From the NCBI GenBank assembly GCA_013398275.1, contig VZSE01013599.1, positions 37,221-101,220 of the forward strand: a DNA stretch of 64,000 nucleotides, written 5' to 3'. This DNA comes from Promerops cafer (lineage: Eukaryota > Chordata > Aves > Passeriformes > Nectariniidae). The notes under the pieces were generated by a model. It searched no databases. It saw only the letters and a program-made list of their open reading frames with translations, and was not told the DNA's origin. This document shows, piece by piece, positions 49,430 through 59,715 of the stretch; within the stretch, counting starts at the first letter, position 1; every line of letters begins with the position of its first letter. The position numbers were made by a program, and so were the translations under genes.

Positions 49430-50561
49430 TCATATTACTTCCATTGGATAAACATTGTCTTGGTGTCCTGCCTGGTGGTAGAGCAAGCCCTGTACCATTT
49501 CTCTTGACGTTTCTTCTGGTTTGACTCCAAATTTCAGATACACCCATACAAGAACAACACTGCTAACCATCAGTCCACATACCACAGACACTGGGACAAC
49601 AAAGTGCATTTGAGACTTTGACAAGAAGCTGGGCAGAGGCAGATTGTTTGGCCTGACTGTGATCATCTGCACTCTGGCTTGGCCTGAGAATGCCTGGTGG
49701 GTAAAAACTACTGTGTCTGAAGGCTCTTGCTTCCCTACAGGCAGTGAATGATCAAATGTTGTAGTACCAACCACACCTGCAGAGGGACCAACAACCCTGT
49801 TGGTATGGACAGAAGCAGCTTTGTCTGTGGCAGTGGTGGAGCTTAGAGTAGAAACTGAAGCAGTCTGTGGTGCTGTCTCTGTGACTGTTGTGGTCTTCAT
49901 ACACTCCCAGACAGAGGGGAGATCTGATCCAGAACTGCTGGAAGCAGTGTCTGGTGTGTTGGCTCTGGCTCTTGTCGGGTCCGGGGATCCATTTGTAGCA
50001 AGTACAGGTTGGTTTGATCCTTTAGCAGCAGCCATCAGGTCTGAATTTGAGTTAGGAGAAGCTGTATCTTGAACAGTGGGGTGTGGGGTGGGCTGGCTGG
50101 AGCCCACGCCTGCTGCAACAGCTGCTGAAGGTGCAGGAGAATTTGAGGACTCTCTCTTTGCTTCTGGAGTGACCTCAGAGCGTGCAGCCTCTTCCTGTAT
50201 CACGGGGGTGGATCCTGCAGGGAGCTGGCTGGGGTCCTGCCCGGCCAGCGGGGCCTTGCTGGACACCTCTGTCCCAGCAGCAGGAGCCCTGCTGGACACC
50301 TCTGTCCCAGCAGCAGGAGCATGTGTTCTCTCCCTGACTGTTGTTCCAGTCCCTTGGAAGAAACTCGTTGGAGCAGTGGCTTGAGATGGAGCCAGTTCTG
50401 GATGACCAACATGTCTCTCAACACTACCGGGCTCTTCTGCTGAGGTGACATCACGTGGTGGCATCACTGTGGCTTTTTTCCTGTCCAGTTTGCCTTTGAT
50501 CTTCCGCACCCAGTCTTCGTTTGAATCTGCACAAATCTCCTTGGACTTGAGAGTAATAAAT
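49430..50561 (-). CDS. CX3CL1: CX3CL1 exon 3 (chemokine helix, mucin stalk, TM, tail)
   Basis: This 1132-nt exon has a TATTTTCAG acceptor. It encodes FITLKSKEICADSNEDWVRK, the mucin stalk, the membrane helix and the tail ending YPMEVI. The large last exon carrying stalk and membrane anchor is the normal CX3CL1 structure. Confidence 0.95.
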
Positions 50562-53500
50562 CTGAAAATAAAAAGGGATCACTCACTGAATAAAGAAAAC
50601 ACTGGTTCAGGTGATCAGAGCCATGGGGAAGGTGTGTAGACAACAAACACCAAGTGTTGTCTGGATGATTCATTTCAGGAAGGGCAGGCAAGTGCCTCTG
50701 ATACCTGACTGAATGAGCAGCTGCTGAACATGACTCATGGGTGAAGGGTTTTCCCCTAAGAAGTTTTTCACTTTGAAAAGCATTGTCCTGCTTGGACACA
50801 GTGTTTCCCTCTTGCACTGAGGGCAGAAAGCTCCACAAGCACCAGATGCCCCGGGGCACACATGCATGAAGGCAAAACCCTCTGATTTACTGGGTGATGT
50901 GAGACTTTCCAAGGTCAACCCAGCAGCTTCACTTTGGAGCCACCCCCTGGGCTGCAATAAAATGGTGTCAATGGTGCATCAACTTCAGCATAAAAGGAAA
51001 ACAACAATCATCCCAAAGAAGAGAAATGGAGATTTTCTCATTTCCAGACAAGCTCGCAATTCTGAATCTGTCTTCAGACAAAATACCTGCTTTCAGAGAA
51101 ACACGTGAGCTCTCTCCCCACATTGTTCCTCTGCCCTGTCCTGCCAAGGAGGTCTCTCAGTCACTTTCCCCATCCATTTAACCCTGATCCCACTTGGAAG
51201 TGGGGCAGCACTTACATGGTGGCTTGTTTTCTGCAGCTGGGTTCAGTCATGCGGTAGCTCCTGATCAGCTTCTCCGCTAACTGCCTTGTGAAACCTCTGC
51301 ATTCTATTGAACACTTCAGAGGTGCTTTGGGTTGTCCTGAAATAAAAATTTCACCTCATTAAGCATTGGCTTTTTATCAGGGCCTCTCAAAACCAGCACT
51401 GTTTCTTTTCCCCCTTCTCCAGGGAGGAGTCCAAGCTTGCCACTAAGGTTTCTGATCCCTGCTGAACTGGGATGAAGACAGATCCTGATGAAAACAAAGC
51501 CAAACTTGCTTGTAGCACCCACACATGTAATAAGATACCCAGAAAACTGAGGGGGAAAAAAAGCACTGTGAAAACTGTGGGCTTTTGGGACAGAATTTCA
51601 GCTTGTCCTGTAGGATGTGCACGCCCCTGGACCTGCAGGTCCTTTCCCCTTTGGGTACCAGGAGGACTGGTCTCAGCACAATGCCCAGAAAATACATTTC
51701 TTCATCCTGCAAAGACCTGCTGCAACCCTCACCAGAGGGCTCTTGGTGCAGGAGATGCAGACCAGTGGGCAGGGTGTGCTGCTCTCTCCTTATCAGTCTT
51801 ATCTCTTCCTCCTGTGGGACTTCCCCTCCAGGTGAGCATCCTGTCTCTCTGCTTGCTGGTACAGTCTCTGAACGCCACCTGGGCTCCCAGAAAGGGTGCA
51901 GAGAAATAACCTTTTGGTGAATGATGCTTCACTCCCACAGGTATCTCAGCAGCCCAGCTTCCCAAACACATCTTTTCGACCTCCACCAGAAAATACAGTT
52001 TCCAGTTTGCAGAAGTGTAAAAATAAAAGCCCCCCTTGACCCCTTCAAGGGGCAAGGCCAGTCACACCCCTGGGAACAATTCATGCCTGCATCCACCTCC
52101 AGCCTCCCACAAGAGGCACTTGCACAACACACCCCGCCGACTTGTTCCTGACATCCCTGGGGACAAGATTTACAAAAACAAGCCCTGATTTATCTGGGGC
52201 CTCTGTGAACAAAGGAACTGGCATCTGGTTTCAATCAGGCTGTCTCTTACAAAATGTTGCCTCTGATTCCCAAGTGAATTTGGCAAATTTTATGCAGTTC
52301 AGTTAGGAATGATCCCGGTACCAGGTACAAGAACGAGCATCAATACAGGAGCACTCTGAATCATTTGGATCATTTACTGGGGAAAACCCTGGCTGCAAAG
52401 AAATCCCAAGCAAACACTCCTGTGGCCCCTCTACAGGAGCCCATTTCCACCTCTAGGTCAAGTCAAGTTAAAGCAAAACTCCTTTTTCACGCAATAATGT
52501 CTTCTGTAGTACTTTAGGGTCAAGAATTCCCTGCTCAGGGGCAGCTGGCTTGCCAATTAACTCTCATTAGCCAGAGGACAGTTTGCTGGTGTCCTCCACT
52601 TTCAAGAGCACAGTTCAACAGAACAGGCACGGTGACAAGAGGGCCACACCATCCCTGTGGGTAGCCAGGGATGTGCATGGTGGGGAGCAGTCCCTGCCTG
52701 CCCCCAAAGGCCCTGTTCCTTTGAGAACTCTGAACTGATTTTTCAATTATTGGCACCAATGCAAATTATTTCCATTTGGCTGAACTCCTGGTAGGCTTCA
52801 CCCAGAGTGGAGGAGCTTGGAAAGCACCTTCCAAGGACAGAGGGAGCATGGAGCCCTCCTCCTGGGGCACACAACCCCACTTCTCTGAGCTGCATCTGAG
52901 TCTTTGCCAAAGGGATGTAGAAGTTTCTTAGGCTCTTAGGAGCCATTGGCACCTGCTTTTTAGCACAGTTCCTCAAAAGGCCCAGGGAGCTCCACCAGCC
53001 CTTTAGCAGAGCCAGCCCTATTTCCTCATTGTGGGGGAAATGGATGCTTGGCCATGGGTGAGCAGAGCCAGGCAGTGCCAAGCAGGCAGCAGGTTCCCAG
53101 GGCAGGGTAAGGTGCCTGGTGTCCCTGCTGTCCACTTTTCTCGGGCCAGCTCTGGAGAACCTGCCCAGAGGTGTGAGGAGGGAGGAGCTCCATCGCCAGC
53201 CGCCCGTGCGGTCCTCACTGCTCCCGTCCGGTGGCAGCAGGACGCAGATCTCAGGGGCTCTTTGCCCCTCTCCCTTCCCATCGTGGGAACAGATCTTGGC
53301 TCTGGGTAAAGTCCAGCCTTGCCTGCGGTGCTGTGAGAGCCCAGCACCACGCTGCTGAAGGGCTGCCTTGGGCAGCGATCACTGACCTGTGCCACGGGCC
53401 CCTGACAGCGAGCCCAGCCCCGGCAGAGTGAGCCCACCATGGCACAGTGAGCCCACCGCAGCAGAGTGAGCCAGCCCCGGCAGAGTGAGCCCAGCCCCGG

Positions 53501-54204
53501 CAGAGTGAGCCCACCATGGCAGAGTGAGCCCACCATGACAGAGTGAGCCAGCCCAGGCAGAGTGAGCCCACCATGGCACAGTGAGCCCACCGCGGCCCGG
53601 CGCTCTGGCCCCGCTCAGCAGCACCCGGAGCTCGCGGAGATCTTTATCCAGGGAACAGGAGAGCGGCTCCCACTCGTACACAGGCGCACACACACCGCAG
53701 GTGACACACCCCTGCCCTCAGGGACGGCAGCACCGGCACCCTCAGGACGGGCTGTGGTCCCCTCGGACACCCACCCCTGGCCAGGCTGCAGTCTTCCTGC
53801 CACGTCCCCAGGGACGTGAAAAAGGGGGGACAAGAAGTACATGATGCTTTTTTCCTAACACAGGTTATCAGGAAGTCTCTCTGACACTCTCCCCATCTGC
53901 CCTCAGGCGTGACAAAAGCCATCACGGGGCTGCTCCGATGTCCCTGCTGCCAGGATTGCGGCCATTGGCTTCCCCCCCCCCCCAGTTTCCCAAACCCAGC
54001 CTGATCCTGCTCCGAGATCTCCTGCATCCCACAGAGGTCCCTATAGCCTGAGCCAGTGCCACCGTCCCCCTTCCCCGGCTCCATCACCATCCCCTCCTGA
54101 AGCTGGCTGTTCCCTGGGGAGGGCTGTGGCTCACCTCCAGCCAGGGTCACCATGCACAGGGCCCACAGCGGCAGCAGCAGGATCTGGAGACAGGCAGCCT
54201 TCAT
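49430..54204 (-). CDS. CX3CL1: CX3CL1 (fractalkine), membrane-anchored chemokine
   Basis: Fractalkine is made as a membrane protein that tethers CX3CR1-bearing leukocytes, and it is shed by ADAM proteases as a soluble attractant. Exons in transcription order are 54135-54204, 51216-51336 and 49430-50561, GT-AG, phases 1 and 2. The product is 440 aa (human about 397). The signal peptide MKAACLQILLLPLWALCMVT covers about residues 1-22. The CX3C motif is Cys32-Ser-Ile-Glu-Cys36, with Cys58 and Cys74 (EICADSNEDWV) completing the fold. A Ser/Thr/Pro/Ala-rich mucin stalk runs from about residue 90 to 380. A transmembrane helix (FVVPVSVVCGLMVSSVVLVW) spans about 384-404, and a 36-residue tail keeps EMVQGLLY, matching the family tail. 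The GTG at 50507-50509 is not a start; it is a Val inside the chemokine domain. Confidence 0.95.
50258..50320 (-). repeat. CX3CL1: 33-bp tandem duplication in the CX3CL1 stalk
   Basis: Two in-frame units (50258-50290 and 50291-50320) share 30 identical bases and encode APAAGTEVSS twice. A third, diverged unit (APLAGQDPS) follows in the protein. It lengthens the O-glycosylated stalk. Confidence 0.9.
50562..51215 (-). other. CX3CL1: CX3CL1 intron 2
   Basis: This 654-bp phase-2 intron has nothing notable in it. Antisense frames here are chance. Confidence 0.85.
51216..51336 (-). CDS. CX3CL1: CX3CL1 exon 2 (CX3C motif)
   Basis: This 121-nt exon has a TTATTTCAG acceptor and a GTAAGT donor. It encodes QPKAPLKCSIECRGFTRQLA through TEPSCRKQAT, with the diagnostic Cys-x3-Cys. 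Confidence 0.95.
51337..54134 (-). other. CX3CL1: CX3CL1 intron 1
   Basis: This 2.8-kb phase-1 intron contains a 19-20-bp minisatellite (53411-53600) and a run of about 13 C near 53971-53983. No other gene is supported in it. Confidence 0.85.
53411..53600. repeat. Minisatellite of about ten 19-20-bp units
   Basis: Units of the form AGCCCACCATGGCACAGTG and AGCC(C)AGCCCCGGCAGAGTG alternate from 53411 to 53600 in CX3CL1 intron 1. Unit variants recur in order: the last two match units 2 and 3, hinting at higher-order duplication. The array makes an artefactual - strand frame of 190 codons. Confidence 0.95.
54135..54204 (-). CDS. CX3CL1: CX3CL1 exon 1 (signal peptide)
   Basis: The 70-nt coding part starts with ATGAAGGCTGCC and ends one base into a Gly codon, at donor GTGAGC. 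It encodes the hydrophobic leader. Confidence 0.92.
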
Positions 54205-54270
54205 GTTCCCGTGGTCGGCAGAAGGAAAGGCAGGCAGGGAGGGATTACCGGCAGTGTTTCCCGCTCCTGG

Positions 54271-54280
54271 CCGCTTATTG
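54271..54280 (-). promoter_or_regulatory. CX3CL1: Weak TATA-like element of CX3CL1
   Basis: The - strand reads GCAATAAGCGG about 70 bp upstream of the ATG, where a core promoter is expected. The match to TATAAA is weak. Confidence 0.3.
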
Positions 54281-54432
54281 CATCCTCCAGAGCAACACAG
54301 ATGCTGCCGCTCATTCCAGGATTATGAAGCCCGGAGACAGAGCTTTAGCTGTTATCCCTCACCACGTGTCCAGGGTGACGACAGGAGGGGGAGGGAAGAG
54401 AGGAAGGGAACAGCGACTGCCGGATGGCTCCT

Positions 54433-54442
54433 GGAATTCCCC
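54433..54442 (-). promoter_or_regulatory. CX3CL1: Consensus NF-kB site upstream of CX3CL1
   Basis: GGGGAATTCC on the - strand fits GGGRNWYYCC exactly, about 230 bp upstream of the ATG. CX3CL1 is known to be induced by TNF and IL-1 through NF-kB in mammals. Confidence 0.6.
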
Positions 54443-57400
54443 AGATGGACTCACACCAGCTTTTCCTAACACACGCAGAGCAGCCCCAGACTACTTGGCA
54501 AATTATTCAGGCAAGGACTTTCACTGGTCGGCTGCTCTCCCTCCTCTTCTCCTACCAATGTGTCTCTTGCCAAGGCATCACTGTCCTTAGCCTTGTAAAG
54601 CTCTCCCCACCTCCAACTACATCTCCCCGCTGCTCAGTAAGCTCATTAATTACCCAAAATGCCAAAGCAGTTATTCCTTTCCTTTTTGGCAGCCATCTTA
54701 TAGAAGCCATTAGGCCAAAAGAGACGGAATTTGCTAATCAAGATTGTGACTTCATCAGCTACCTTTTGATCTCAGGCTAGACTGCCTCTAAGGAGCATCA
54801 CCAAAGGAGGGAGAGCAGTGACTCTGCAGGCAGCTCCTGTGCCCTGGCCGTGCCGTCTGCAGTGTGTGCTCGCTCTGACAGCCTGATTTTCTGTAAACAC
54901 AGGGGCTCAGACATCGGGGTCTTGCTGATGCTGAGAGCAGGAGCAGGAGACCCCCAGCTCTGCAAGAACCAGGCTGTCTCGGGGCTTTCCGGCACCAGCC
55001 CCAAGCCAGGTCAGACATGGACATAACAACACTGCAGTCACATCCTGCACCTTTACTTTCTCTTTCGCCTCAGGTCCCAGGAGGCAAACAAAATTTTCCC
55101 CTAAAAACTCCCTCAACTGAAAGATGAAGATAAGCTCAAGCCTGAGTATGTGCCTCAGAAATCTTATTGTCCAAAGTTTTCTTAGGGCTGGTGGAAATCT
55201 GGCATCTCTGTGCCGTGGGAAATTCCAACAGTTCCAGCCGGGATTTTAGTTTTCAATAGAGAAAAGCCCCGAGTTTCCATATAATGCATTTGGTGAAAAT
55301 CCCAGCCTGCAACTTCAGCTTTTGCTTATATTGTATTAAAAGAAAAAGCCCATTTCAAGGAAACAAAACAAAAACTAAGGCTTGAAATAGTCTGTTTGAT
55401 CCAGCAAGAACAAAACATGCTGGGTTTGTTGGGATGTTTTCTGGTGGTGTTTTCTCAGGCTCCACAGAGCCTTACGGGGAAACTTTTGTCCCAGGAAATG
55501 GCATTGCCTGAAGCCATCGGGCACCTTGGCTGCTGGAAGTGATGGCACAGCCCACATGTGCTCACATCTCCCTGAAGAAACAGGTTCTGCTTCTTCTGCA
55601 AAGGGTTTGCTGCCAGAGATAGGTAAAACTGAGGAAGGGCTCTGACATGGAGGTAAGTGGGAGGGGGAGTGTTTTGTTTGCCAAAGGCATGACTTGCCAT
55701 AGGCGTTGTTGTTTTAAGGCACAAACTGCTCTCTGGCAAATAATGCAGCTGCTGTTCCTCTGCAGATTGGGCTGGAGGTGTTTTACCTGGCAGAGGACTC
55801 CCCTAGTCACTTTTGGACATCTCCATTTGCTCCCTGTGAGCTCAGCAGCTGGACTTGGAGGTGACATCTGCACAAGGAATTCCACAGCAGGAATGTGGAG
55901 GCAGCTGCAGCCTCAGGGTGGCTTTGTGGGACACCACAAGCCATCAAGTGCTGGCAGCAGCGAGGGCCTAAGCCACCACCAAGCCCTGTATTCCCCACCA
56001 AAAGCAGGACACAGAGGCACAGCAACTGCCTCCAATGGGAGCAGGCAGCTCCAATGTGTAGTGACAAACCTGGGCTGCAGCTGGCAGAAAACTGGCACCA
56101 TCACTCCCAACCCACTTCCTATACCACCCTCCCATCCCATCCCACATCTGCTCCTCCACACCAGTGGCAGACCCTTACTGCCCTTCTTTGAGGCCTTGCA
56201 GCATTGAAGAACCTAAAGTCAGAGGATCTGATGTATTCCAGGAGATATTCCTGCTATAACTAGTGGTAAACCACAGGCATCGTGTCAATCTGACAGTGAA
56301 GGATCTCAGGACTTCTCTGAGCTCATCTTAACTTCAACAGATTTTAGCTTCTTTAGTTACAGTAGGAATTGCCTGGGCCCTTGTTTCCTCAATTTGATTT
56401 AGTTTCACTGTAGTTTCCAGGAATAGCAGGTTGTTTTTCAGTGTAGATCTGGACCTGTATATTAAACTGTGATATGGATGAGCACAAGCAGGCAGGTGAC
56501 CTCCTACACGAGCAATCCCAGAAGAATCACAGCATCCAAGTGATGGAGTGTGCAACCCTGCGAGCCAGGGACATCCAAGCCTTCAGGGAAACAAAGGGCA
56601 GAAAAACTGAGTAACTGGGAACCAGGGCCAGTTTATCCCAGCCTGTTCCCATTCCTCCTTGGGAGATTTCTTGAGGTTACCCTGTGCTCCCAAAGGCTCT
56701 CTGAAGGGTGTTACAGCACCAAAGAAAAGCAGTAGATAACAGGAAGAGGGTTGTTTTTTCCCCCCTGTATGGAACTCTGGTATGGCTGAGGAAGGCTTGG
56801 AAACATGGACAAGAGAAAAACATTCACATTCACCTGTGCTCCTGCCATGGAGTGTGGGCAGAGGGGCCACACACTGGACACTGGGCACCAACAGGGGGTC
56901 CTGCAAGCCCTGGGCCTTCCAGCACTGCCCCAGGTGTGACCCTCAGCACCCACAAAAGGATGTCACACCAGACAGTTCAGTGTCCATGCTGGAGCCTGGG
57001 CTCTCCTGCTCTGCTCTAAAGACATTTTTGTATCAGGACAGATGTTCTGCTACCTAAACACCGGGTTTGATGCACACCAAAGGAGAACAAGGCCTGCTGG
57101 GGACATTGGTGACAGGCACCAGGCACACTCAGAAGCCTGATCTGATGCCATCCCCTAACCTTTGTTCGCTGACTGGCAAACCTTAGCCAGGAACTCGGTT
57201 TATTGCTCCAAACCACAGATACCACAGGTCAAAGTGCCAGATCCCATCTTACCCAGGAGGGACATGAAAGCAGCTCCAGCATTTCCCACCCACAACAGCT
57301 TTACCAGGGCTGTTCACAGCCAGCTTGAGCTGTGCACAGAGTCAAGGTCCTCACAGGTGGAGGGAATATGTGACTAATGCCTGAGGAATTGCTCGTGAAG

Positions 57401-59210
57401 GCAAAAAGCACCTTGAACCTGCAAAGCTTTATATGCAAAACAATATAGAAAGAGAATGGAGGCTGGGTCCTAAACAACCAGGAAATGGTCCAAGAACACC
57501 TCCCATCTCCTTCAGGGAGTTTCCATGCTGGCAAGTTTTGCTATTTGCTCCTTTGTGCAGAACTGTTTGTTACAGTAAATTTGTATTCCTTGAAATAAGG
57601 TCAGACTGAGAATGAAAAGGGAAAGTCAGTGAGAGCTAGGAGCCTGTATCTGACCTGAAAGAAAGATGCCAGAGTGGATCAGATGACAATGTTGATGATT
57701 TCCACTTCATGGGAAGCATGTTCAGGAGCTCCCAAGGCCTCAGGATTTGGTGATACTGGAGCAGGGCCTCGTAACAGGTACTGACAGCATCTTTGTCTGT
57801 CCACAGGATTGTCCTCCATCCCAGAGGCTTGCTGGAAAGAGGCAGCAGGAACATTTAGCTTTTGGGACAACCCAGCCAGTGTTGCAGTACTGCAAGGGAG
57901 ACACACTGACAGGACTCCAGCTCTGGACATAGGATGGGATTCTCTTTCCCCTGACAAAGCTCCCAGCTGCCTTGTGGCAGCTCATCCTCACACTAACCCA
58001 CCTCTTCTCAGTGGTGTCAGCAGCTCAGCCACTGCTCTGACACAAACCAACCCATGAACTCCCTCTCTCCTGGCCAAGGACACCAGTGCCAAACTCAGGG
58101 AAAGGTTCCTTAGAGCCAAATGTGGCCTCTTACTTTGGAGATGCCCTTTGGAGAAGCCTCTGTGCTTCATGTAGAGCTCTTCAGCCATTACTGTAATAAG
58201 GGAGAGAATGAAATGTCAGGGGATCAAGAGAGACACCGCATAATTTTGTATTTTCTCACATTTAAGAATAAAGCAGGAAATGAGAAGCAGATGTCTGGAC
58301 CTGTCTGCAGCCAGTGTCTCCACAGGAGACGGAAAAACCAATTTTGGAAGTACCGACCACTCTGGGGCTTGTGTTTTAAGGAAACTGCTTTACGTAGAAA
58401 ATGTTTTCAAAAGTAGTAGAGAACATCACACTGGCTTTCACTTCTCTGAACACAATGGCTTCCTCCTTCTCTGTATATGAGAACCAATTTGGGGTCCAGC
58501 ACACAGCCCAAAGTGCTGATACTCTGTATTTTCCACAGCTACCAGTCAGCGTCCCAAGGCAGCAGGGCTGTGGAATGCAGCACTGCCCCCGGCAGCATCA
58601 CACCTGAGCTGCAAACTGTTGGCTGATCCCAGTGGGACATTGCAGGGAAAGGTGCACACCTGCAGTGGGAATGGAGCCTCTCCTTGGCAGCTGGAGCAGC
58701 CCGGACTGAGGAAAACTCACCCTGCGCCTGTCCCATGGAGGCTGCCAAGGGCTGCACTGTCTGCTGCAAGGAACAAGATTCCAGTTGTTTGAAAATATAA
58801 ATATTGTGTCTAAAGAAACAAACACGGAGCTCCTCAGTGCACTCCATGGTTATGCTCTTTCTAAACAGGGAAGAGTCACTTGCCTCCCACAGAGCAAGGC
58901 AGCCACTGGGAGCAGGCTCTTTCCTAGGAAAGAGGATGGAGAACTCTTGGGAAAGGAGCCTGAGGTGAAACCTGGGAAAAGATGGCAGAGGTGAAACCTG
59001 GGCAGCTTTTCAGCTGGGGGGAAGGAGCATGAAGGGACTCGACCAGAGCAGGCTTCCCTGAACACATCTGAACACTTTCCTGAGCACTTGGGCTCCTGCC
59101 CAAGTCCCTGCAGAGCTGGGGAGACATCCTCATGTTGCAATCCTTCTGTGTAGCTGCAGCCCCTGAAGGGAACAGTTCCACAAAGCTGGCACGATGGAGG
59201 AGAGACAGAG
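54443..59210. other. Intergenic region upstream of CX3CL1
   Basis: About 4.8 kb with no recognised exon, RNA gene or LINE. Several overlapping frames of 60-190 codons occur without family similarity. Confidence 0.5.
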
Positions 59211-59215
59211 GATCC

Positions 59216-59715
59216 ATCCCCCCAGTTCTGGGGTCCCTGGAGGAATGTGGAGCTGCTGGAGCATGTCCAGACACCACCAAGATGCTCCAAGGGCTGGAGC
59301 ACTTCTGCTATGGAGACAGGCTGAGAGAGCTGGGTTGTTCAACCTGGAGAAGAGAAGGTTCCAGGGAGACTTTAGAGACTTTCCAGTACTAACATGACCA
59401 CAAGAGAGTTGGAGAGGGACTTTGGACAAGGGCATGGAGTGACAAGACAAGGCAAGATGGCTTCAAACTGACAGAAGGCAGGGTTAGATTAAATATCTGG
59501 AATAAATTCTTCCCTATAAGGGTGGCGAGGCCCTGACACAGATTATCCGGAGAAGCTGTGGCTGGCCCATCCCTGGAATTGTTCAAGGCCAGGTTGGATG
59601 GGGCTCTGAGCAACCTGGTCTAGTGTAAGGTGTCCCTGCCCATGGCAGGGGGTGTTGGACTAGCTGGCATTTAAAGATCCCTTCCAACCCAAACTGTTCT
59701 GTGATTCCATGATCC
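59216..59715 (+). mobile_element. CR1 LINE 3' end, sense, about 500 bp
   Basis: The order of CR1 3' blocks is intact: the TGGAGCATGTCCAGA block, CTGAGAGAGCTGGGTTGTTC, GAGAAGCTGTGGCTG, the GTTCAAGGCCAGGTTGGATG block, the CATGGCAGGGGG block, then CCCTTCCAACCCAAAC and a short TTCTGTGATTCCATGAT tail. The 5' limit is approximate. It has no coding capacity. Confidence 0.9.

Noticed and set aside
49430..50509. CX3CL1 exon 3 frame read as a stand-alone gene starting at 50509
   Set aside because: That codon is a GTG Val inside the chemokine domain; exons 1 and 2 supply the true start and the CX3C motif.
53018..53590. 190-codon - strand frame with repeating Gly-Ser-Leu-Cys units
   Set aside because: It is the translation of the 19-20-bp minisatellite inside CX3CL1 intron 1.
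53971..53983. Poly-C run as a functional element
   Set aside because: A homopolymer in an intron, most likely neutral and prone to sequencing error.
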